Shown piece by piece: positions 53,871-61,383 of a stretch of 64,000 bases of DNA. A model generated the notes under the pieces. It was not told the DNA's origin. It saw only the letters and a program-made list of their open reading frames with translations, and made no database searches. Source of the stretch: CAZMNY01 sp964567745 (GTDB taxonomy: Bacteria > Planctomycetota > Planctomycetia > Pirellulales > Pirellulaceae); contig CAZMNY010000041.1 in the NCBI GenBank assembly GCA_964567745.1, positions 15,938 through 79,937 on the forward strand, read 5' to 3'. Every line of letters begins with the position of its first letter. The first letter of the stretch is position 1. A program made the translations under genes and the position numbers.

Positions 53871-55426
53871 GCGGCGTCCTCCTGCTGGTTGGCAAGCTCC
53901 TTGGTTAGCGACTGGATGCCGCAGGGATGGAACGTGAGCGAGACGTTGCCGTGCTCGCCGTCGTACTCGACGCGCTCGACCAGCAGTTCCAGCACGCGGG
54001 CCTGTTCACGCGGCACGAGTGCTTGCCACAGGTTGTCGAAGTTGGCCAGCGCCTCGCCTACGACTGCATCATCGACGAGTTCGCCACTGAGCGTGATCAA
54101 CTCGTTGTCGATCTCAGTCAGTCGGCGCTCAACTCTGCGAATGCGTTCCTGGGTTTCCGCCAGGTTGGACACACGTTCCACATCGTCGGCCATGGCGGAG
54201 GCGACTTGCAGGCGTGTGCTGTCGTCTCGCAGTTGCTTTTGAATCGCAACCCGTTCGTGGTTCAATCGCTCGATCCCTTCTTCCGACTGCCGGCGTACTT
54301 GCCGAACCGTCTCGCTAATCACAGCGGGATCGCGCCCGATGCATTTGATCTGCTCGACAACAAACCGCTCAATCTCGCCGGCGGGGACGGAGGGCGAGGG
54401 ACATTCTGACCAGCCACGCTGCTGCGCCGTGCCGCAGACGTAATAGCGGTAGCGGCGATTTCCTTTCGACGTGTAGGTATGCGACATCGCGCACCCGCAA
54501 GGACTGCATCGAAGCAGGCCTCGCAGCAAGGCACCGTGCTTGTTGCGGACGGCTCTGCCGCCAGTGTGGCCGTTGCGTTGCAAGAGCGTCTGGGTTTGCT
54601 GGAAGAGCTTGTCGGGCACGATGGCTTCGTGCTCGCCGTTGTGGACCTCGTCCTTGTACTTGATCTTGCCGATGTAGGTGACGTTGGTGAGCAGCGAATA
54701 GAGGCTGTTTTTCGTAAATAGCTTGCCACCGCGCTGAGTTCCCTTCTTGGTCGTCCAGCGTTTTGTCGTCCAGCCGCGGCGGTTCAACTCTGTGACCGTG
54801 GCCAGCAGCGATTGGTATTCGAGATACAGTTCGAAGACCTGCCGCACGCGATGGGATTCAACCTTGTCCACAACCAGCTTTGTGTCCTTTACGGTGTATC
54901 CGAGGATCGGCATGCCACCGGACCATTTTCCCTTGCGGTGGGAGGCAGCGATCTTGTCGCGGACCCGCTCGCTGATCATCTCGCGTTCGAACTGGGCAAA
55001 GGAGAGGAGTACATTCAGGACGAGGCGTCCCATTGAGGTCGCGGTGTTGAATTGCTGGGTCACACTGCAGAAAGACGTTCCCGTTGTGTCAAACACCTCC
55101 ATGAGCTTCGCAAAGTCCAACAGCGAGCGGCTGAGGCGATCCACTTTGTAGACCACCACGCAATCGACCTTCCCGGCCTTGATGTCGGCCAATAGCCGAC
55201 GAAGCGCGGGCCGGTCCATATTGCCACCCGTGAAACCGCCATCGTCGTAGCGGTCTGGCAGGCACTGCCATCCCTCGTGCCGTTGCGATGCGATGTAAGC
55301 CTCTCCTGAATCACGTTGGGCGTCCAGGGAGTTGAATTCCTGCTCGAGTCCCTCGTCGGTGCTTTTGCGCGTGTAGATGGCACACCGCACGGTAGAAGCC
55401 TCCGATTGTTTCTTACGGCGCGTCAT
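53867..55426 (-). CDS. large serine recombinase
   Basis: A 519-residue site-specific recombinase. The N-terminal resolvase domain has the nucleophile Ser22 in YTRKSTDE, and the arginine-rich VYKVDRLSRSLLDF and FAQFEREMISERVRDKI. The recombinase domain follows (GMPILGYTV), then a zinc ribbon (CSPCGCAMSHTY, with later CGTAQQRGWSEC). A C-terminal coiled coil comes last (ETVRQVRRQSEEGIERLNHE). This architecture integrates and excises elements without tRNA specificity. It lies in a minus-strand unit with DUF2924 upstream and the HTH gene downstream. Intact, so the element could still be mobile. Confidence 0.93.
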   Translation of the reverse strand: MTRRKKQSEASTVRCAIYTRKSTDEGLEQEFNSLDAQRDSGEAYIASQRHEGWQCLPDRYDDGGFTGGNMDRPALRRLLADIKAGKVDCVVVYKVDRLSRSLLDFAKLMEVFDTTGTSFCSVTQQFNTATSMGRLVLNVLLSFAQFEREMISERVRDKIAASHRKGKWSGGMPILGYTVKDTKLVVDKVESHRVRQVFELYLEYQSLLATVTELNRRGWTTKRWTTKKGTQRGGKLFTKNSLYSLLTNVTYIGKIKYKDEVHNGEHEAIVPDKLFQQTQTLLQRNGHTGGRAVRNKHGALLRGLLRCSPCGCAMSHTYTSKGNRRYRYYVCGTAQQRGWSECPSPSVPAGEIERFVVEQIKCIGRDPAVISETVRQVRRQSEEGIERLNHERVAIQKQLRDDSTRLQVASAMADDVERVSNLAETQERIRRVERRLTEIDNELITLSGELVDDAVVGEALANFDNLWQALVPREQARVLELLVERVEYDGEHGNVSLTFHPCGIQSLTKELANQQEDAA

Positions 55427-55431
55427 CGGCT

Positions 55432-55923
55432 CTATCCTGTCTTGTTGAGATTGAAGAACTTGTATCCATTCCAGTGCGAGCCGGTGATCTTTTTCGCCAC
55501 GGCGCTGAGCGACTTGAAGAGCTCACCTTCAAACTCAAAGCCATTTGCCAAGACTTTGACCTGGATCAATCGGCCTTTGTAACGGCGGGTGATCACCGTG
55601 CCGGGAAGCGGTACGCGCGAGCTGCCCTCAATGCGACAGGCCACCTTCTTGGTACGCACGGCCGCATCCGGCGATAGCTCTGCCTCGCGTGGCGCCGTAA
55701 CCCGCAGGTCGGCGTTATTGGCTAATTCGTGTGCCTGCCGAATCGCGCGTTCAGACAAGCCGCCCTGCTGGAGCGACTGCATCCGCCAGATGATGCGGCG
55801 GATGAGCCAGGTGCGGTTACGGGCCCGCGTGGTCTCGTTAAACAGTTCCGCGTACCGTTCGCGCAGTTCGCTCACGGTCATCCGCTCGAGCGCGGCGACT
55901 TCTTTTCCAATGCTCAATGCCAT
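55432..55923 (-). CDS. DUF2924 domain protein
   Basis: A 163-residue protein. It has the DUF2924 pattern: an N-terminal helix EVAALERMTVSELRERYAELF, then TRARNRTWLIRRIIWRMQ, and a C-terminal beta-rich part (PGTVITRRYKGRLIQVKVLANGFEFEGELFKSLSAVAKKITG) that resembles a small DNA-binding fold. DUF2924 genes regularly sit next to large serine recombinases. It ends five bases before the recombinase start, and AAGGAG precedes its own ATG. Probably a recombination accessory factor, though no activity has been shown to my knowledge. Confidence 0.85.
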   Translation of the reverse strand: MALSIGKEVAALERMTVSELRERYAELFNETTRARNRTWLIRRIIWRMQSLQQGGLSERAIRQAHELANNADLRVTAPREAELSPDAAVRTKKVACRIEGSSRVPLPGTVITRRYKGRLIQVKVLANGFEFEGELFKSLSAVAKKITGSHWNGYKFFNLNKTG

Positions 55924-56017
55924 GCGTTTTCTCCTTGTCTCGACGTCTCGGAATCGTTAACCCGAGTGGACACTGAGCCTCGGTTTAGGCCGAAGGTCAA
56001 GCCATCGGGTTGCCGAT

Positions 56018-56152
56018 CTAGAGAGATTTTGCGGACGAATCCTTCGACATTGCCAGACTTCGTAATCTCCGGGCCCCGTTCGCCAACAGGTTCGCGAGTT
56101 CGAGAAGTCGTTCGCGCGGTCCCAAGTCGCGGTTTTGCTTCGTAGCCTGCAT
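56018..56152 (-). CDS. 44-codon small protein of the integrative element
   Basis: ATG at 56152 (reverse strand) is preceded by AAAGGAG eight bases away, the strongest ribosome-binding site in this part of the element. The product is basic and helical, with RERLLELANLLANGARRLRSL as its core. I recall short proteins of this pattern next to DUF2924 genes in other planctomycete elements but cannot verify that. It lies about 95 bp before the DUF2924 start, on the same strand. Function unknown. Confidence 0.5.
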   Translation of the reverse strand: MQATKQNRDLGPRERLLELANLLANGARRLRSLAMSKDSSAKSL

Positions 56153-56527
56153 GAGAGAAACTCCTTTTCTCCTGGTGCAAAAATGACATCCGTTTGCCGC
56201 ACGCAGCGCCACAGCGTGTCTACGGACACACAAAACAAACTCTGTCTAGGTTTGCGGCTGTTCCCGCGTGCCTCTCGAAGAAAGATCCGCCGGGAAGTAC
56301 CTAATCGAATTCGGATTCGGACCGGCTACCGTCGCGCACCGTCGCGACAGTTCCCATTGCGCGCAGATCCTTTCCGCGCGCGTGCGCGCACATGCGTAAG
56401 GAGTGGGGGATGTCGTGACGGTGCGCGACGGTAAGCTCGTAAGTCGTAGTGGCGTAAGGGTCGGTTACCGTCGCAGAAGCAGATTTGCTTGCGACGGTTG
56501 TGTGACGGTCTGTTGCGGTAGCGTCGA
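56153..56527. other. non-coding region of the integrative element
   Basis: About 375 bp between the small gene and the primase stop. It is not coding but is dense in inverted GCGACGGT-type repeats, described in the next entry. Confidence 0.6.
56327..56509. repeat. iteron-like cluster with long inverted repeat
   Basis: The motif G(C/T)GACGGT occurs seven times. In the ACCGTCGC orientation it starts at 56328, 56338 and 56467. In the other orientation it starts at 56415, 56425, 56491 and 56502. Positions 56327-56348 and 56412-56433 form a 22-bp inverted repeat with one mismatch. Positions 56467-56498 form a hairpin of 13 paired bases with a two-base bulge. The arrangement suggests a binding site for a replication or recombination protein of the element. 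Confidence 0.6.
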
Positions 56528-58840
56528 TCACGATTGCTCCCCTTTCAGTTCAATGCCTTCGTAAAACGGCTGATTTTCCGATCCACGGCGACGAGAAATG
56601 CCCGATACGGCTGCAGCAAGATCTCGTCCAAATGACTGCTTGGTGCTGACCAGCGTGCGACCCTCGCGTTCGCACCAGTACTTCCAGGCCTCGTATAGGT
56701 CGGCGACCCAGACACGGTGCCTCGGACCGACGACGCACTCGTCGCGGACGAAAGCTGCCACGGGCGACGAAAGGTCTTCGATCTCTTCCACGACATCCCG
56801 CACGCTGGAAGGCACGACGAATCGCCCGCGCTCGTTGAGACGTTGCCAGCCTTCAACGGCCCAGTTCAGAATGCCTGGCAACTCGCCGAGCAATCGTTCG
56901 GTCAGTCCAGTGTCCTCGCGGCCGTAGAAGCTCTCCGTGAATCGTAGGATGATGAAACGCCCGGCGAGCGCGCCGCTTGAATCGCTCAAGCGAGGGAACT
57001 CGTTGGTCAGGAACATGAAGCGGGTCGTTAGCTTGAGCGTTACGCTGGTAATGTTCTTGCGGTCGACGGTCAGCGTGTCCTCGCCACTGATGCACAGGAG
57101 ACGCTCGACGACTGTGGCGATGTTCTCGCCGTGGAATCGCGCGTCGCTGACGATGGCCAGGCTCTTGCCGATCAGCGGCTGAAGGCCGAACGGCCCGGCG
57201 AGACTCGAAGTCGTGGGCCCGCAGACGTTGCCGGCGCCGATCAGCTTGGCGAGCACGCGGGCCAGCGTTCCCTTGCCGCTGCGTTTAGGGCCGACAATCA
57301 GAAGCATCTTCTGCTGGGAGGTGTCGCCGGTCAGGCAATACCCAAACCACTCCTGGAGCAGGTCCAGTGACTCCAGGTCCCCGTCGAACAATTGATGCAG
57401 AAACTCATACCAAGCCATCGGCGCGGCGGCATTCGGATCGGGGTCGAAATCCAAGGAGCAGGTGGTGAAGAAGCGTGGAGTGGGCGGTAGACGCCGCATC
57501 GTCGGCAAATGCAGCAGCACGGATCGACAGGCGACGATCTCTTTGGGATGCGGTGCATCCTGAGCAGGGTCGAGCCAAGATGGACACGGCGTCGCTGCGG
57601 GCAGATGAACAAAGGACTTGATCGAGTCCAGCGCCGCCTTGACCGTCGATGGATTGGACTGAAAGTCGACCAGTTCCAGCGTTTTCGTCCGCTGGTTGTA
57701 GTGATACCGCAGCGCGTCGTGCAGCCACGCCTGAAGTTGCTGCTTGACGGCGTTGTCCTCGAGTTCGCAATAACGATTGTCTTGCCACGCGCTGAGCAGA
57801 CCGGCGTAGCAATGCAGCGTGCGACTATCGGGATGCAAGTGAAACTCGTTGACGAAAGCCTCGGCAGTCGGCAAGGTACGGCTGGGAGAGAGCACCAACC
57901 TGCCGTTAACCGGTTCCCGGCTACCGAGTGCGATGCATCCATCAGAAGCGACGTGCAGCGCCTTACCACGTTGACAATGATTCTCGGCATCGCGCAGCCG
58001 TTTGAGGATTTGGTCGTCGCTCCAGCGGCGGGGAAACGGCTGCTCTTGACAGTATTGGCGTATGGTGGCCAGAGCACTGACGTCGTCGAGATCGTGCTCG
58101 ACCGCACGACATGCCGCAACGAACAGTCGGTGCGAGCCGTCACGCTTGTCTAGAATCTTGATCCGCAACAGCGCGGCCAGGCAGCGGGTGGATCGCTCAT
58201 CCATCGCGACCGGCTTGGACTCCCGCTTCGGCGGAGGCGGCGATTCGGGCCGCTTCGCCTTTTCTTTCGGGGGTGCTTTCTCACCGAGTTCGACGCGCAC
58301 GGCATCCGCCAGCTTCTTCGTGCTGTCGATCAGCGCATCGGGTTCGACCTCGGCGGGTTCGTGCTCTTCCTCTTCCCAGCGGATCGTTTCGCCCGTTTCG
58401 TGAGTGCTGGGCGGGAAGACGGTCTGCATCCCGGTCGAGCGTACCTCGACGATCATGCCGGCCGATTTGCTGCGAAACTTTTTGGTCGCCAGAGGGCCGG
58501 TCACACGGTAGAGCCAGTGCGAGCGCGGATTGCCCGCACGACCAAAAACGGCCGAGGTCGATGGCAGGAATTGCGGGGCTAGTTCGACAGCGCGGGGATG
58601 ATCGAGATCGACGTCGATCAACCAGTCTGAGGGTTCGCCCAAGAGGACGCCCACGTTTTGAGGCCTGCCGTTGAAGTGGTCATCGAGCGACTCCACCGTT
58701 AACCGCATCCGTTCCCAGCCCTTGAAGCCGGGATTCTTGCTGCGATGCGGGATGGGGATCACGGACCAGCCCCGGTTGACATATTGCTCGGCGGCCGCAC
58801 GCGTCGCTCCGTCAACTTGTGTCTGGCCATCATTTGCCAT
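56528..58840 (-). CDS. primase-polymerase and SF3 helicase (D5-type) protein
   Basis: A 770-residue replication protein. The N-terminus matches bifunctional primase-polymerases of phages and plasmids (RGWSVIPIPHRSKNPGFKGW, then catalytic DVDLDHP). A charged proline-rich linker follows. The C-terminal third is a D5/P4-type superfamily 3 helicase with Walker A GPKRSGKGT near residue 516 and FMFLTNEFPRL. It would prime and unwind the excised element. ATG 58840 is used because the frame upstream lacks homology. Its start overlaps the HTH gene by 11 bases, so they are co-expressed. Confidence 0.85.
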   Translation of the reverse strand: MANDGQTQVDGATRAAAEQYVNRGWSVIPIPHRSKNPGFKGWERMRLTVESLDDHFNGRPQNVGVLLGEPSDWLIDVDLDHPRAVELAPQFLPSTSAVFGRAGNPRSHWLYRVTGPLATKKFRSKSAGMIVEVRSTGMQTVFPPSTHETGETIRWEEEEHEPAEVEPDALIDSTKKLADAVRVELGEKAPPKEKAKRPESPPPPKRESKPVAMDERSTRCLAALLRIKILDKRDGSHRLFVAACRAVEHDLDDVSALATIRQYCQEQPFPRRWSDDQILKRLRDAENHCQRGKALHVASDGCIALGSREPVNGRLVLSPSRTLPTAEAFVNEFHLHPDSRTLHCYAGLLSAWQDNRYCELEDNAVKQQLQAWLHDALRYHYNQRTKTLELVDFQSNPSTVKAALDSIKSFVHLPAATPCPSWLDPAQDAPHPKEIVACRSVLLHLPTMRRLPPTPRFFTTCSLDFDPDPNAAAPMAWYEFLHQLFDGDLESLDLLQEWFGYCLTGDTSQQKMLLIVGPKRSGKGTLARVLAKLIGAGNVCGPTTSSLAGPFGLQPLIGKSLAIVSDARFHGENIATVVERLLCISGEDTLTVDRKNITSVTLKLTTRFMFLTNEFPRLSDSSGALAGRFIILRFTESFYGREDTGLTERLLGELPGILNWAVEGWQRLNERGRFVVPSSVRDVVEEIEDLSSPVAAFVRDECVVGPRHRVWVADLYEAWKYWCEREGRTLVSTKQSFGRDLAAAVSGISRRRGSENQPFYEGIELKGEQS

Positions 58841-59072
58841 GAGATAGCTGCTCCCCAACCGTTGTTGCAACGATTTCACCCCGGTCCTCGGCAATCCGCC
58901 GTATTTCCGAGGCAATGCGGTCGAGGTCGGCGTCGCGAAACACCCTGGCATGGCCCGCCCAGCCGACGGGCCGGATGTTTCGAGAGCGGATCACGTATTC
59001 GATGCGGTGGACTTCCTGGCCGAGCCGACGGGCGATTTCGCCTACAGTCAGCAGCGTTTCGGGCTGAGTCAT
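58830..59072 (-). CDS. MerR/excisionase-like HTH protein
   Basis: An 80-residue winged-helix protein. LLTVGEIARRLGQEVHRIEYVIRSRNIRPVGWAGHARVF is the MerR-like helix-turn-helix with its wing, as in excisionases and element regulators. It starts the minus-strand operon that continues into the primase, overlapping it by 11 bases. The start codon at 59072 is chosen because TQPETLLTVGEIA is the usual family beginning. Likely an excision factor or repressor of the element. Confidence 0.75.
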   Translation of the reverse strand: MTQPETLLTVGEIARRLGQEVHRIEYVIRSRNIRPVGWAGHARVFRDADLDRIASEIRRIAEDRGEIVATTVGEQLSHGK

Positions 59073-59289
59073 GAAGCAATTCCTCACGATAGGTCACGTT
59101 CGGGCACGCCGCGAATACCACGTATCCGCCAACCGCCCCTCTATTTCTTTAAGAGGGGAATTCTGTGACCTTGACCGGGGAACAACGTGACCCTTTCGCG
59201 GGAACTTTTAGGGCGACGTGTCGGCCTGGGCGAACAGCCGATAAAATGACGTCGTTCCTAGTGCAAGCGGAGATGATGGAAACGAGGCA
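59073..59289. promoter_or_regulatory. divergent control region of the integrative element
   Basis: It contains a perfect 9-bp inverted repeat, GGTCACGTT (59092-59100) and AACGTGACC (59184-59192), bracketing a hairpin CCCCTCT...AGAGGGG (59136-59158). The symmetric placement between divergent genes suggests operator sites. Confidence 0.45.
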
Positions 59290-60198
59290 GTGAACGAAGA
59301 CGGAGAAAAACCAAAGATCGAGGCCGGCAAGGCATTCATGGCTGCGATGGAGTCCGATTCCGAGGCAAAGCAGTCGCTGGCGAATGCCTTGATGAAGTTG
59401 CGCATGTTTGCGGCGAGCGCCCAAGCGACGGTGTTGCCGCTGCGTCACGCAATGGATGCACTGAATCAGGTACTGGCTGGTGTAGACTCAGCTCTGCTGA
59501 AGATGGCGGCGGAGCAGCGAGGGGTCATCGAAGACGACCTCGCTGAACTACGCGCTGAAAAGGACCGGGCTTTCACGCGGTTGGAAGCCGAGCTGAAACA
59601 GTCGAAGGAATCGTTACGGTCCGAGTTGGAAACGTACGGCTTCGATTTGCCCGCGAATCTTGAGGGCTGGGAGGAACTGGCGGTAGAGATAGAGCGGGAA
59701 CCAGAATCGATGACGCTACAGCAGATTTACCGCTGGGCGATCGGTTGGACGAAACGCGAGCTACGCCGACGTCGAATTGAACGTGGCGAGTTGCCTATCC
59801 AGACGAACCAAAGGTCGAAGCTGCCCGCATCGACCAGGTCTGCTGAAGAAGCAAGCATTTTTCGCGACGAGCACGATCCGCGGATTGCGTGGTGTGTGGG
59901 AAAACGCATTTACCTGGGCGACGACACCCAAGTCAGCCGACTCTTCTGGCTGCTTGCCTCACCGCTCGGCCGGGCGTGTAGTCTCGGCGAAGTCCAGCGC
60001 GCCGTGAATCATGAGGAATCCAGTCGCGAGATGAACATCAGCGAAGAGCAGATCAGGAAAGCCAATCAAAGTGTACGCAAGGCGATCTCGAAACTTCGCG
60101 CGAGATTGATCGAAGCTTGCGCCGACGATCACTTGTTCATTAATCGAGGTGGCAGCCAGAAGCACCCAGAGTACACAATGGTGCTACGGTTTGGCTAA
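59290..60198 (+). CDS. coiled-coil protein with C-terminal winged-helix-like domain
   Basis: A 302-residue protein of unknown function, with a GTG start. Residues about 75-120 form a coiled coil (VIEDDLAELRAEKDRAFTRLEAELKQSKESL). The C-terminal 110 residues (DTQVSRLFWLLASPLGRACSLGEVQRAVN, then VRKAISKLRARL) resemble the winged-helix output domain of OmpR-like regulators. No receiver domain is present. It is transcribed divergently from the HTH-primase operon and may regulate the element. No match to a named family. Confidence 0.6.
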   Translation: MNEDGEKPKIEAGKAFMAAMESDSEAKQSLANALMKLRMFAASAQATVLPLRHAMDALNQVLAGVDSALLKMAAEQRGVIEDDLAELRAEKDRAFTRLEAELKQSKESLRSELETYGFDLPANLEGWEELAVEIEREPESMTLQQIYRWAIGWTKRELRRRRIERGELPIQTNQRSKLPASTRSAEEASIFRDEHDPRIAWCVGKRIYLGDDTQVSRLFWLLASPLGRACSLGEVQRAVNHEESSREMNISEEQIRKANQSVRKAISKLRARLIEACADDHLFINRGGSQKHPEYTMVLRFG

Positions 60199-60228
60199 GT
60201 TACCGCCAGTCCGTCGCACACGCATGCG

Positions 60229-60420
60229 ATCTCATACGACCCGTTCGCCCCGCAAGAGATTCTTGTTGAATCCGGTCTACGGAAAGTGGACCTCGAAGAA
60301 CTGCTATCAATAGCAGACTTCGTTTCGCTGCATTGCCCGCTGAACGAACAGACGTAGAGACATTGGCGCCGAACAGTTGGCACTGATGAAACCGGATGCA
60401 TACGGGCAGGAGGTGAAGAG
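60229..60420 (+). pseudogene. fragment of a D-isomer 2-hydroxyacid dehydrogenase (serA-like)
   Basis: From 60229 the frame reads SYDPFAPQEILVE, then EELLSIADFVSLHCPLNEQT, as in the NAD-binding domain of phosphoglycerate dehydrogenase, and ends at TAG 60355-60357. From 60365 another frame continues with GAEQLALMKPDAY, the next block of the same family. Both ends of the gene are missing. It is a relic at the right edge of the element. Confidence 0.75.
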
Positions 60421-60834
60421 CGACCGAGAGTAAATTTCAGCGTGTTTTGGGTCTGCGACGTTTTCCCACCCTGCGCCGAAAGTAGTTCGCGTCCTTTCTT
60501 TTCTGGGCGAAAATCGCATTGAGGACGATGACCGATGCACGATGCAGAGTGAGTTTACGTCGATTTGTTACTACACTCGTGTCAAGGACGGTTGGATTGG
60601 CTCTGCGGCCTTATGATTGAAACATCTTGCGGTCGACGGACGCGGCAACCGGTCTCAGCGGCAGCCTTGATGGTGAGATCTGTCGCGCTAAGCGACACGT
60701 TCGCTTGAACTTGCGGCTACGCGGCAAGCCCAGCTCGTGCCTGGCAAACGTCCATCATTCCTGGACAATCCAGATTCACGAGATTCTTGCGTTGAATTTT
60801 GTGGGGAGCGGAAGCGGTTACGTGAGGAGCAACT
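60421..60834. other. intergenic region before the ECF sigma factor gene
   Basis: About 410 bp without a supported gene. It should contain the right end of the element or its scar, and the promoter of the sigma factor operon. No clear hexamers or inverted repeats were found. Confidence 0.4.
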
Positions 60835-61383
60835 ATGTCACCCATCCCCAACCAAGAAAATGACACACCGGATCCTCATGAGACCTTCCTGCGGCTGTGG
60901 ATACAGCACGAGCCGGAGTTGCGGGCATTTGTGCGATCCTGCTGCCCGAATACTCAGGAAGTGGATGACGTGATGCAGGAAGTGAGTGTTGCAGCGCTGC
61001 GGAAGTTTTCGACGCTCGATGATCATTCGGCGTTTGGTGCGTGGGCCTGTCTCATTGCACGTTACGAATTGCTTTCGGCTCGACGTCGATTTGCCAGGGA
61101 TCGCCTAGTGTTGGCGGAGGATATTATTCAACTGTTGGCCGACGAGGGGGCCGAGGAATTGCCCCTGCGTCAGCGGCAACTTCGGGCGTTAGATCAGTGC
61201 ATTGAAAAACTGCCACGTGAGCGACGCGAATTGGCGCTGGCGGCGTACACAAAGGGCACGACTATTCGCGAGATCGCCGCGCAACTCGGGAAAACGGAAG
61301 GCTCGTTGTATCAACTCCTCGCGCGCATCCGTAAGGAACTGCATCGCTGTATGGAACAGGCTCTGGCGGGAGCCCAATCATGA
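60835..61383 (+). CDS. ECF sigma factor (planctomycete type)
   Basis: A 182-residue RNA polymerase sigma-70-like factor. Region 2 is seen in FLRLWIQHEPELRAFVRSCCPNTQEVDDVMQEVSVAALRKF and FGAWACLIARYELLSARRR. Region 4 is KLPRERRELALAAYTKGTTIREIAAQLGKTEGSLYQLLARIRKEL. It matches the group first found in Rhodopirellula/Verrucomicrobia, paired with a FecR-like membrane protein. GAGGAG precedes its ATG. Its end overlaps the next start (ATGA), so the regulator is co-translated. Confidence 0.9.
   Translation: MSPIPNQENDTPDPHETFLRLWIQHEPELRAFVRSCCPNTQEVDDVMQEVSVAALRKFSTLDDHSAFGAWACLIARYELLSARRRFARDRLVLAEDIIQLLADEGAEELPLRQRQLRALDQCIEKLPRERRELALAAYTKGTTIREIAAQLGKTEGSLYQLLARIRKELHRCMEQALAGAQS

Noticed and set aside
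53169..58281. 15-base match between the tRNA-Arg end (53169-53183) and the primase gene (58267-58281) as possible attachment sites
   Set aside because: The second copy lies inside the primase coding sequence, so excision between them would split an intact gene. Probably coincidence.
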